Origin: Venturia oleaginea
Taxonomy: Eukaryota > Ascomycota > Dothideomycetes > Venturiales > Venturiaceae
Direction of reading: 5' to 3'
Length of the DNA stretch: 64,000 nt
NCBI GenBank assembly: GCA_013176395.1
Contig: JABMLP010000001.1
Span: forward strand, 1 to 64,000
This document shows, in pieces, positions 23,451-32,399 of this stretch. Each line of letters opens with the position of its first letter. Position 1 is the first letter of the stretch. Under the pieces are notes generated by a model. It was not told where the DNA came from. It searched no databases and saw only the letters and a list, made by a program, of their open reading frames with translations. The translations under genes and the position numbers were made by a program.

Positions 23451-23760
23451 TGTAAGAGTTCAACCCTCAAAGGTGTTTCGCAAGTGAGGGAAGACAGCTT
23501 ATATTTCAAGTATCTAAGTACAGAGAAGAAAGTGTAAGTACAGGAAGGATAGCTCGTATATATAATCCTCCTCTTACAATAGATCCTTCTAGAAAGTATC
23601 TTTAAATGGAAACGTGACAGCTTGCAAAATAGAACATGACAGCTTGCAAAATAGAACATGACAGCTTGCAAAATAGGACATGACAGCTTGCAGAATAACA
23701 AGAGAACAATTGGAAATCCAGTCATGGATAAGCTAGAGAGAAGGATTCCATCCCTTAACA
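23451..23760 (-). repeat. 5' LTR of element B
   Basis: 310 bp, TGTAAGAG...TTAACA, with four 22-bp units. The primer site is at 23439-23449, one base inside the element. Confidence 0.92.
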
Positions 23761-25092
23761 TTTTGCCTACATCGTTCCTGGGCAATTCGAAGATCTTTTA
23801 CTAGGAAGGCCCTTCCTAAAAGACTCCAAAGCAATTCTTGACGAATCCAAAGGCACTCTTACGTTTAAGGGGAAAGATATTTGTATCAAAGACATCCGGT
23901 TTCAAGAGAACTTAGTTATTCAACAGATGAATTCTATTAAGTTCCACCAACTTGTCACGTCAACAATCAAGAGAAAAGAATTCTCTAGAGTTTTCGCTAT
24001 TACTCTAAAGGATCTTGACGAAGCCTTGAAGCCGAAGGTACCATTGACCCTTGAACAAATCCGTAAGAAACTACCGAAAAGATTTCACAAGTATATCGCG
24101 GTATTTGACCCAAAGAGAGCTGCTAAGTTACCTCCCTTTCGCCCTGGGTTCGATCATGAGATACCTATAGAGGAAGGAAAGCAACTCCCTTGGGGACCTC
24201 TATATGGTATGGGTAGAGAGCAACTTCTTGTCTTGAGAAAAACACTTACAGAACTGCTGGAGAAAGGCTTTATCAGAGAAAGCAAATCAGATGCTGCATC
24301 TCCTGTTCTTTTTGTTAAGAAACCAGGAGGAGGATTACGGTTCTGTGTAGACTACCGTGCCCTCAATGCTATTACTAGGAAGGATAGATACCCTATACCT
24401 CTGGTTAAGGAAACCTTACTAGCTTTAGCAAGAGCTAAGAATCTAAGCAAGCTGGATGTTATTGCTGCTTTTCATGAAATTCGTGTAGCCCAGGGAGATG
24501 AATACAAGACTGCCTTTAGAACTAGATATGGTCTATTCGAATGGCTAGTTACTCCCTTTGGCTTAACAGGCGTACCTGCGACATTTCAGTGATATATCAA
24601 TTATGTCTTAAGGCAATATTTAGATGAGTTCTGTTCAGCTTATCTAGACGACATACTTATATACTCTGAAGGAAGCCTTGACAATCATGAATCTAAGACA
24701 GAGAAGATTCTACAAAAATGTCTAGATGCCGGACTGTACCTAGACATCAAGAAGTGCGAATTCAACGTTGAAGAAGTCAAGTACCTAGGCTTTGTTATCA
24801 ATACAAAGACAGGACTCCATATGGATCCGGAGAAGATACGAGCAATTAAGGAATGGGAAAGACCTACTACTCTAAGAGGAGTAAGAGGCTTCCTAGGCTT
24901 TACTAATTTCTACCGTGATTTCATCAGTGGAAATTCAACATTGAGAGAACCTCTTACTCGTCTTACCAAGAAGAATTTCCCTTTCGTTTGGGGGAAGGGA
25001 CAAGAGGAGGCTTTCCAGAGACTTAAGAGAGAGTTCGAAAAGGAACCTGTCTTAGCAGCACTTGATCAAGACAGTCCTACAAGAGTAGAACC
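23761..25092 (+). pseudogene. Protease end and RT of element C
   Basis: Continues C across the B insertion: [20 protein letters not shown], then the linker [13 protein letters not shown] region, [19 protein letters not shown] and, after a TGA at 24590-24592 (CGN to TGA relative to B2), YLDDILIYS. It then runs to DSPTRVEP, where B2 is inserted with GAACC duplicated. It is clearly diverged from B2 in this part, unlike the last part of C near 31.9 kb. Confidence 0.88.
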
Positions 25093-25403
25093 TGTTAAGG
25101 GATGGAATCCTTCTCTCTAGCTTATCCATGACTGGATTTCCAATTGTTCTCTTGTTATTCTGCAAGCTGTCATGTTCTATTTTGCAAGCTGTCATGTTCT
25201 ATTTCGCAAGCTGCCATGTTCTATTTCGCAAGCTGTCACGTTTCCATTTAAAGATACTTTCTAGAAGGATCTATTGTAAGAGGAGGATTATTTATACGAG
25301 CTATCCTTCCTGTATTTACACTTTCTTCTCTGTACTTAGATACTTTGAAATACAAGCAGTCTTCTCTCACTTGCGAAACACCTTTGAGGGTTGAACTCTT
25401 ACA
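25093..25403 (+). repeat. 5' LTR of B2
   Basis: 311 bp, TGTTAAGGG...CTCTTACA. U3 contains four 22-bp tandem units upstream of the TATA-like motif. Confidence 0.95.
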
Positions 25404-25415
25404 TTATCTAAGTAC
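25288..25415 (+). promoter_or_regulatory. TATA-like box, predicted start and self-primer site of B2
   Basis: TATTTATA at about 25288-25295, GTACTTAGATA at 25332-25342, LTR end at 25403 and TATCTAAGTAC at 25405-25415. The second and last are exact 11-base complements with a one-base gap after the LTR, the same as in A. Confidence 0.72.
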
Positions 25416-26066
25416 CTCAATCTTACAAAGGAAGAAAGGCTCACAGAGAGCAAGCTCCAAAAAGGAATTTCAAGAAGAGGACACTTGTCCTAATCCAAGA
25501 AGCGAGGGCCAACCTCAAGGGCCAAACAGAAAGGAATTTCAAGAAGAGGACACTTGTCCTAACTCAAGAAGCAAGGGCCAACCTCAAAGGCCAACTTCAA
25601 GGGCCAACCTCAAGGGCCAAACAAAAAGGGAATTCAAGAGAATTCAAGCTGAGATTTTCTAGAAGGTGCTAGAATCTCCAAGAAGCAAGGGCCAACCGAA
25701 AGGGCCAATCCAAAAAGGGAATTCAAGAGAATTCAAACTGAGATTTTCTAGAACGTGCTAGAATCTCCAAGAAGCAAGGGCAGGTCATCCTAAGACAGCG
25801 TAGTCTTAGGAGTTGAAGCTGTAATAAGCTGAGGAAAGAAAGAGCTAGGAAGAGAGATTTAATACACTTGGCCTTCACAGTCCCTGGGAGCTCTGTCCTT
25901 AGTAATAAGGATTGCAGAGCGGACTATAGTGTAAAAATCCTTCTGGGATTCTATAGTCACCTTCCTATACTAATAGGCATTGACTCTATACTGCCTAGCA
26001 AATCTCTAGAGTAGAGCCTAGGAGTGTGTATAGTAGTGCTCTCTATTATCTCTCATAGGTGAAAAT
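25404..26066 (+). other. Untranslated leader of B2
   Basis: No long open frame leads into gag. It holds GGGCCAACCTCAA-rich direct repeats (25440-25640) and a stretch from about 25780 to 25925 that recurs in the leaders of A and B. It probably carries the packaging signal, by analogy with other LTR elements. Confidence 0.6.
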
Positions 26067-27089
26067 ATGGAAGGAGAAGATCAGGAACAAAGAGTTCCTC
26101 AAGAACCCCAAGCCCTACAAGAAGCTATGGCAGCATTACAACATCAACTAGCCATTCAGAACGATGCTATTACGCGTATTCTTACAATCTTACCTAACAC
26201 TACTCGCTCTGAGAACGTAGTAGAAGGACAAGAGACTAAGAATTCACAAAAAGACAGAATACATAGGAAGAAAGCTGTACTTCCTAAGCTCCAAGAATTT
26301 GATGGCAAGCGTTCTGAATGGGCTCAGTGGTTTCAACAAGCAAGGATGAAGTTGGAGATAGACGCAGAGTCTATAGGGGATAGTAGGAACCAATTTGCCT
26401 ACATCTTCTCCTCTCTACGAGGCTCCGCAGCTCAGGCTACTCTGGCCTACGTAAAGACAGCTCCAGAGGAAGATAAAACGGGACAGAAATTGTTACAGTA
26501 TATGGACAACTTCTATGGCGATCCAGTACAACAACAAAGAGCTACTGTAAGCCTGTCCACAATCAAACAAAAAGAGAAAGAACCCTTCTTCTCTTTTCTT
26601 CCCCGTTTTGAAACCACTCTTGCTAATGCTGGAGGAATGACTTGGCCTGACGCTGTTAAAATTGCATTTCTACACAAAGCAATAAATCAAGAGCTGCGAA
26701 ACCAGAGAATAGGCCAATCTCAGAGTACCTCCTACCAGCAGTTTGTGTCCGATCTTTTGAATACAAGTATGCAAATCACTACAGCAAAGATGCTCTCTTC
26801 CTCAGAAGATAAGTTACGATTCAGAGATAAAGAGAAGTCTTTTAAAGATCTGAACGCTATGGACTGGGAGCCTACACGCGTAAACAAGTTAAAAATTTCG
26901 TCTAAAGCCTATGAATATAGGAAGGCAAATAACCTCTGCTTACGCTGTGGGAAGGCCGGCCATAGAATGAAAGACTGCTGGTTGGATACAGAGGTAGAAA
27001 GAGTCACGCAACTTGGTTCAAAAAGGGCCAAAGGAACCACTGAGGAGAATGAAGAAGTTGAAGAAGAGGACTACTCGGAAAAAGAGTAG
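26067..27089 (+). CDS. Gag of B2
   Basis: 340 residues from the ATG at 26067. Domains: N-terminal helical segment, capsid-like region at about residues 80-230 (WAQWFQQARMKLE, MDNFYGDPVQQQRATVS) and a CCHC zinc knuckle CLRCGKAGHRMKDC near residue 295, followed by an acidic tail. Gag assembles the cytoplasmic particle and binds element RNA. It stops at 27087-27089, while pol is open in the -1 frame across that stop, so Gag-Pol probably needs a ribosomal frameshift. Confidence 0.93.
   Translation: MEGEDQEQRVPQEPQALQEAMAALQHQLAIQNDAITRILTILPNTTRSENVVEGQETKNSQKDRIHRKKAVLPKLQEFDGKRSEWAQWFQQARMKLEIDAESIGDSRNQFAYIFSSLRGSAAQATLAYVKTAPEEDKTGQKLLQYMDNFYGDPVQQQRATVSLSTIKQKEKEPFFSFLPRFETTLANAGGMTWPDAVKIAFLHKAINQELRNQRIGQSQSTSYQQFVSDLLNTSMQITTAKMLSSSEDKLRFRDKEKSFKDLNAMDWEPTRVNKLKISSKAYEYRKANNLCLRCGKAGHRMKDCWLDTEVERVTQLGSKRAKGTTEENEEVEEEDYSEKE
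27062..27086 (+). promoter_or_regulatory. Predicted -1 frameshift window between gag and pol
   Basis: Pol is closed upstream by TGA (27059-27061) and gag is closed by TAG (27087-27089), so ribosomes must change frame in these 25 bases if a Gag-Pol fusion is made. The only slippery-looking stretch is GGAAAAAG at 27077-27084. It is conserved in the diverged element C. It is not a canonical X-XXY-YYZ heptamer. Confidence 0.5.
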
Positions 27090-30000
27090 CCTCTATCCAA
27101 AGTCGTGGATGGAGGCGTAGAGTAGATAGAGCAAAATTGTCAAAGGAGTCAATTGAGAGAGTAAATAGTATTTTGAATTCGAACAAAGACACTGATTCAC
27201 ACCGTTCTCGGATAGAAAAAGAATGGGAGCAGTTCAGACCCAAGATGCTCTCCCGCCTTTTCTACACAAATACTATAGTGAACGATATATACTCTCTTAA
27301 AACTCTCCTTGATAATGGATCTAGCTGCTACGCATCAATAAACGAGGAGAAAGCTTCGCAGATGGACCTTGAAGTACTCCCTATTAGTCCGCGTACTATA
27401 GGTGGAGTTCTTAAGGAAGAAGGACAGACCCAAGTGACAAAAATTGCGAAGTTGAACCTAGATTTAGGGGGACTTATATGCAACGCTTTTGCTTATATAG
27501 TCCCGGGACAATTTGAGGATCTTCTACTAGGCAGGCCTTTTCTCAAGGACACCAAAGCCGTTATCAATGAATCTAAAGGTACTCTTACCTTTGCAAACGG
27601 GATTAGCATTCGCGATGCTAAATTTGAAGACAAACTTGATATACAACAAGTAGCGCCCGTAAGATTCCACCGCCTTGTCACTTCTACACTTGAGAAAATC
27701 AAAGACGCGTCTAGAGTATTTGCTGTTACTCTTCGAGATATTGATATTGCCTTGAAGCCGAAAGTCCCTTTGACAACAGAGCAAATACTGGAATTGCTAC
27801 CTAAGAGGTTTCATAAGTACGCTGCTGTCTTTGATCCTAAAAGGGCCGAGAGACTACCACCGCATCGCCCTGGGATTGATCACGAAATACCTATAGAAGA
27901 AGGAAAACCACTTCCTTGGGGACCTCTATATGGTATGGGTCGAGAACAACTCCTTGTTTTGCGAAGGACTCTTACAGAGCTACTAGATAAAGGCTTTATC
28001 CGAGAGAGTAAATCAGTTGCTGCGTCTCCAGTTCTCTTTGTGAAGAAACCAGGAGGGGGCTTACGCTTTTGCGTAGACTACCGAGCCTTAAACGCAATTA
28101 CTCGAAAGGATAGGTACCCGCTACCGTTAGTAAAAGAGACTTTACTAACCTTAGCTCGTGCTAAGTATCTTAGTAAGCTTGATGTAAATGCTGCCTTCCA
28201 CAAGATTCGAATCGCAACGGGAGATGAGTTCAAAACTGCCTTTCGAACTAGATATGGTCTATTTGAATGGCTAGTTACTCCCTTTGGCTTAACCGGTGCA
28301 CCTGCGTCTTTTCAACGGTATATAAACTATATCCTTCGACGATACCTAGACGAGTTCTGCTCAGCTTATCTAGACGATATAGTAATATACTCTTCAAAGA
28401 ACCTTAAAGACCATGAAGAAAAGACTGAAAAGATACTTCAAAGCTGCCTTAACGCTGGGTTATACCTTGATATTCGGAAGTGCGAGTTTAATACCAAACG
28501 AGTCAAGTATCTAGGCTTCGTTATAGATACTGAAACGGGCCTACACATGGATCCGGAGAAGATCAAAGCAATTAAAGAATGGGAACGTCCTACTACTCTA
28601 CGAGGAGTACGTGGCTTCCTAGGCTTTACAAACTTCTACCGTGACTTTGTAAAAGATAACTCAACAATAAGGGAGCCTCTGGTTCGCCTTACAAAGAAGA
28701 ATACTCCATTTTTATGGGGAAAGGAGCAAGAAGAATCTTTTCAAAAACTTAAGGCAGAGTTTTGCAAAGAACCTGTCCTGTCTGCACTTGATGAAGATAA
28801 GCCTACGCGAGTAGAACCTGATGCTTCAGGCTGGGCTTCCGGAGCAGTACTTAGTCAAAAAGATGAGCTAGGTAACTGGAAACCATGTGCTTTCTTCTCT
28901 ACTAAGCACTTGCCAGCCGAATGCAATTATGATATCCACGACAAAGAACTTATGGCTATAGTCAAAGCTCTAGTCCATTGGACTAGCGAGCTACTAAGCC
29001 TAAGTAAGCCATTCATTATCCTCACAGATCACAAGAACCTTGAGAAGTTTATGGTAAAAAGGGAACTAAATGAAAGGCAAATGAGATGGGCGCAGATACT
29101 AGCTAAGTTTAACTTCAAACTAGGCTATCGCCCAGGCTCTGAATCTGTAGTTCCAGACGCCTTAACTCGAAGGGATCAAGATCTCCCAAAGGATATTCAA
29201 GACCCAAGAATCGTTGAAAGAACTAGAACGTTATTACCTCCAAAGCTTTGGATTAACGTTCTAGAGGATAAGACTCCTGCAAGAGAAGAAGCTGCCCAAG
29301 AAAATGCTCAAGAAGTAGACAAAGAACCTATCCCCTTTATACAAAATCCCTTTCTCTCAGGTGATCTAAGGGATAGATGGGAAACTGCACTCGAAGGAGA
29401 TCTAGACTACAGACGTATTTTCCAAAGCGTTCTAAAGCAAGATAGGCAGTTCCCATCTAAGCTAAAGGTTCCTACTTCTATAGGAGATTGTAAAGTCGAA
29501 AACAACCAGCTCTACTATAGAGACCGAATCTGGTTGCCCTCCTACGAGCCTCTCTTAACAGGAGTAATTCAAGAAATACACGATTCAGTCCTATCAGGGC
29601 ATCCTGGACGAGAAGCTACTATTGCTATTCTCTCCAGACAGTTCTACTGGCCGGGATTTGCTCAAGATATACGTCAGTTTATACGCAATTGTGACGTCTG
29701 CGGAAGAACTTCAGTCTGGCGAGACAAAAAGAAAGGTTTACTTAAACCTCTTCCTGTCCCTAGCCGTATCTGGCAAGATATTTCAGTAGACTTCATAGTC
29801 GAATTACCAGAGAGCCAAAGATGCACAAGACTCTGCGTTATTACTGACCGCTTGGGTAAAGGAACTATCCTGTTCCCAGTGCCTAAAGAACAGTTTGGAG
29901 CTGAAGGATTTGCAAAACTATTTATGCAGAACTACGTAAGATTACACTGGCTTCCTAGATCTCTAGTCTCAGATAGGGACACGCAATTTGTTAATGCTTT

Positions 30001-30922
30001 CTGGAAAGAAGTTTGTCACCTTCTTAAGATAGAGAGAAGACTCTCTACAGCGTATCACCCTGAGACTGATGGATCTACGGAAAGAAGAAATCAAGAAGTT
30101 GAAGCCTATCTACGTAAGTTCTGTACATTTAGTCAGGACGACTGGGTTGAGCTCCTGCCTATTGCTCAAATATGCCTCGATAATAGACCAAACCAAGCTA
30201 CGGGCCTATCGCCTTTCTTCTTAACCCACGGTTATAACATTGAGCATATAGGAACTGTTGAAGCTCCCCAGAAAACCCCTGAGAATCCAAAAGAAAAAGC
30301 ACAAGATCTTGTAGCAAAATTGAAGGACGCACAAGAATGGGCAGAAACGTCAATGGTATCAGCTCAGCAACAGCAAGAATACTACTCTAATAGAGATCGT
30401 GCTCCGGCTGACTCTTTTAAAGTGGGAGACAAAGTCTGGCTCAACCTAAAGAACGTAAAAACCCTACGTCCTTGTAAGAAACTAGACTGGATTCATGGGA
30501 AGTATACAGTTACACGAGTTATCAACTCAATGTCTTACGAGCTTGATACACCCAGAGGAATCCACAACCGATTTCATACGTCTTTACTTAGGAGAGCTGG
30601 CACAGATCCCCTACCTTCACAAATACAAGATAATACACAGCCGCCTCCTATAGTAACTGAACAAGGAGACGAGGAATACGGTATCGAGGCTATTCTAGCC
30701 GCAAGATGGCGCCGGCGAGGTCGACAACAAACACGAGAAGTCTTAGTTAAGTGGGTAGGCTACGTTGATCCTACGTGGGAACCCCTTAGCGAACTCCAAC
30801 AAACTACAGCTCTGGACGCTTTTGAAAGTGCCTACGGCAACGTTCTTGAAAACGACGGACCTATACTACGCCCTCAGAGACTACGCTCACATCGATCTAC
30901 AAGAGAGGGGGGGAGGGGATAA
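27062..30922 (+). CDS. Pol of B2: protease-RT-RNase H-integrase-chromodomain
   Basis: Open in the -1 frame from just after a TGA at 27059-27061 to the TAA at 30920-30922, which abuts the 3' LTR. No ATG is needed if made by frameshift. Order: retropepsin with LLDNGSS (Asn where Thr/Ser is usual), RT ([30 protein letters not shown]), RNase H (DASGWASGAV, DKELMAIV, TDHKNLEKF), integrase zinc finger (H-H-CDVCGRT-C), core (SVDFIVEL, SDRDTQF, HPETDGSTERRN), GIHNRFHTSLLRR region and a C-terminal chromodomain (VLVKWVGYVDPTWEPLSEL), which in chromoviruses directs integration to modified histones. All catalytic positions are present. Confidence 0.93.
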   Translation, partial: RRGLLGKRVASIQSRGWRRRVDRAKLSKESIERVNSILNSNKDTDSHRSRIEKEWEQFRPKMLSRLFYTNTIVNDIYSLKTLLDNGSSCYASINEEKASQMDLEVLPISPRTIGGVLKEEGQTQVTKIAKLNLDLGGLICNAFAYIVPGQFEDLLLGRPFLKDTKAVINESKGTLTFANGISIRDAKFEDKLDIQQVAPVRFHRLVTSTLEKIKDASRVFAVTLRDIDIALKPKVPLTTEQILELLPKRFHKYAAVFDPKRAERLPPHRPGIDHEIPIEEGKPLPWGPLYGMGREQLLVLRRTLTELLDKGFIRESKSVAASPVLFVKKPGGGLRFCVDYRALNAITRKDRYPLPLVKETLLTLARAKYLSKLDVNAAFHKIRIATGDEFKTAFRTRYGLFEWLVTPFGLTGAPASFQRYINYILRRYLDEFCSAYLDDIVIYSSKNLKDHEEKTEKILQSCLNAGLYLDIRKCEFNTKRVKYLGFVIDTETGLHMDPEKIKAIKEWERPTTLRGVRGFLGFTNFYRDFVKDNSTIREPLVRLTKKNTPFLWGKEQEESFQKLKAEFCKEPVLSALDEDKPTRVEPDASGWASGAVLSQKDELGNWKPCAFFSTKHLPAECNYDIHDKELMAIVKALVHWTSELLSLSKPFIILTDHKNLEKFMVKRELNERQMRWAQILAKFNFKLGYRPGSESVVPDALTRRDQDLPKDIQDPRIVERTRTLLPPKLWINVLEDKTPAREEAAQENAQEVDKEPIPFIQNPFLSGDLRDRWETALEGDLDYRRIFQSVLKQDRQFPSKLKVPTSIGDCKVENNQLYYRDRIWLPSYEPLLTGVIQEIHDSVLSGHPGREATIAILSRQFYWPGFAQDIRQFIRNCDVCGRTSVWRDKKKGLLKPLPVPSRIWQDISVDFIVELPESQRCTRLCVITDRLGKGTILFPVPKEQFGAEGFAKLFMQNYVRLHWLPRSLVSDRDTQFVNAFWKEVCHLLKIERRLSTAYHPETDGSTERRNQEVEAYLRKFCTFSQDDWVELLPIAQICLDNRPNQATGLSPFFLTHGYNIEHIGTVEAPQKTPENPKEKAQDLVAKLKDAQEWAETSMVSAQQQQEYYSNRDRAPADSFKVGDKVWLNLKNVKTLRPCKKLDWIHGKYTVTRVINSMSYELDTPRGIHNRFHTSLLRRAGTDPLPSQIQDNTQPPPIVTEQGDEEYGIEAILAARWRRRGRQQTREVLVKWVGYVDPTWEPLSELQQTTALDAFESAYGNVLENDGPILRPQRLRSHRSTREGGRG

Positions 30923-31233
30923 TGTTAAGGGATGGAATCCTTCTCTCTAGCTTATCCATGACTGGATTTCCAATTGTTCTCTTGTTATTCTGCAAGCTGT
31001 CATGTTCTATTTTGCAAGCTGTCATGTTCTATTTCGCAAGCTGCCATGTTCTATTTCGCAAGCTGTCACGTTTCCATTTAAAGATACTTTCTAGAAGGAT
31101 CTATTGTAAGAGGAGGATTATTTATACGAGCTATCCTTCCTGTATTTACACTTTCTTCTCTGTACTTAGATACTTTGAAATACAAGCAGTCTTCTCTCAC
31201 TTGCGAAACACCTTTGAGGGTTGAACTCTTACA
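30923..31233 (+). repeat. 3' LTR of B2
   Basis: 311 bp, identical by eye to the 5' LTR. Confidence 0.95.
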
Positions 31234-32130
31234 GAACCTGATGCATCCGGATGGGCAGCCGGAGCAGTTCTTAGTCAACAAGATAAGCTAGGGAATTGGA
31301 GAGCCTGTGCTTTCTTCTCTACAAAGCACCTCCCAGCTGAATGCAATTACGACATCCATGACAAGGAACTTATGGCTATAGTGAAAGCTCTAGTACACTG
31401 GACTAGCGAGCTACTTAGCCTAAGTGTAAGAGTTCAACCCTCAAAGGTGTTTCGCAAGTGAGGGAAGACAGCTTGTATTTCAAAGTATCTAAGTACAAAG
31501 AAGAAAGTGTAGGTACAGGAAGAACAACTTGTATATATAATCTTCCAAGTAGGAAAAGGACATGCTGTCCTGAGAAGAGAATAGAAAGGAGTAGAAGCGC
31601 ATGTGAAACGGTCCCTGAATAATCCCTGCTAGGCGCACGTGAGAACTACCAGGTAGTGCTAAGAATCCATCCAGGATAAGTTGAGAAAGGATCTATCCTT
31701 TGACACTAAGTCAACCCTTTGTTATGCTTACAGATCACAAAAATCTCGAGAAGTTTATGGTCAAGAGAGAACTAAACGAAAGACAAATGAGATGGGCGCA
31801 AATACTAGCTAAGTTTGACTTCAAACTAGGCTACCGCTCAGGTTCTCAAGCTGTAGTTCCAGACGCCTTAACTCGAAGGGATCAAGATCTTCCAAAGGAT
31901 ATTCAAGACCCAAGAATCGTTGAAAGAACTAGGACGTTATTACCTCCAAAGCTTTGGATTAACGTTCTAGAGGATAAGACTCCTACAAGAGAAGAAGCTG
32001 CCCAAGAAAATGCTCAAGAAGTAGACAAAGAACCTATTCCCTTTATGCAAAATCCCTTTCTTTCAGGTGATCTAAGGGATAGATGGGGAACTGCACTCGA
32101 AAGAGATCTTGACTATAGACGTATTTTCCA
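31234..32130 (+). pseudogene. RNase H and linker of element C
   Basis: Resumes C after B2 with DASGWAAGAVLSQQDKLGNW and DKELMAIVKALVHW, is cut by a solo LTR at 31425-31705 (CTAAG duplicated), and goes on with TDHKNLEKFMVKRELNERQ and a linker up to LDYRRIF, where another LTR begins at 32131. From about 31850 on it is nearly identical to B2, in contrast to earlier parts of C. Confidence 0.87.
31425..31705 (-). mobile_element. Solo LTR of A type in element C
   Basis: 281 bp, TGTAAGAG...CTTTGACA, flanked by CTAAG at 31420-31424 and 31706-31710. The sequence matches the A LTR closely on the opposite strand. Confidence 0.93.
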
Positions 32131-32365
32131 TGTCACGGGAGCGATAGAAGTAGTTGTAAAGCACGTTGACGAGTGTTTAGCCGTACTAGCTATGAGCGAG
32201 CGTGATAGAAGTCAAATGGTATTATCTTTCTAAGAGTCAAGACATTGCGTGAAGAATCTAAGCACAGTGGAGGAATCGCGAGGTAGGTAAGGGATTCCTC
32301 GGTTTGTGCGCTAGAATCACGTGTATACCAGTTCATGGTAACACTCTCAGTGTCACTCCGTGACA
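32131..32365. mobile_element. LTR-like segment, TGTCACGGG type
   Basis: 235 bp beginning TGTCACGGGAGCG and ending CTCCGTGACA. It starts exactly where C breaks off and is followed within about 40 bases by integrase sequence of element D, so it may be the D LTR joined to a deleted interior. No duplication is visible. Confidence 0.55.
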
Positions 32366-32399
32366 CTACGCGAAGGTAAAGCGTAGGCTAAGCACAGCC

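Larger units (their letters stand above)
13094..23760 (-). mobile_element. Gypsy element B, split by A-right
   Basis: B is inserted in C with TTTTG on each side (13089-13093 and 23761-23765). Its 5' LTR is 23451-23760. Its 3' LTR is in two pieces, 13094-13228 and 18510-18711, parted by A-right with AGATC duplicated. Without A it is about 5.4 kb. It is a near-identical inverted partner of B2, but a deletion joins pol at about 18718 straight to the 3' LTR, so the integrase C-terminus, chromodomain and polypurine tract are gone. The two LTRs differ by one 22-bp unit (332 and 310 bp). Confidence 0.93.
25093..31233 (+). mobile_element. Gypsy element B2, apparently complete chromovirus
   Basis: 6141 bp with LTRs at 25093-25403 and 30923-31233 that look identical, GAACC on both sides (25088-25092, 31234-31238), a self-primer site at 25405-25415, a leader, intact gag and pol, and a polypurine tract (GAGGGGGGGAGGGGA) touching the 3' LTR. 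It is the only gypsy in the window with every expected part, so it is a candidate for the active source of B, A and the solo LTRs. Confidence 0.95.
11113..32130 (+). mobile_element. Gypsy element C, old host of the nested stack
   Basis: C occupies about 11388-13093, 23761-25092, 31239-31424 and 31711-32130, interrupted by B, B2 and a solo LTR. Joining across the target duplications gives a continuous gag, protease, RT and RNase H related to B. Its leader from about 11460 resembles that of B. Neither LTR can be assigned: the left end is unclear and the right end breaks at 32130 against another LTR. Frameshifts and stops show it is the oldest member of the stack. Confidence 0.8.
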
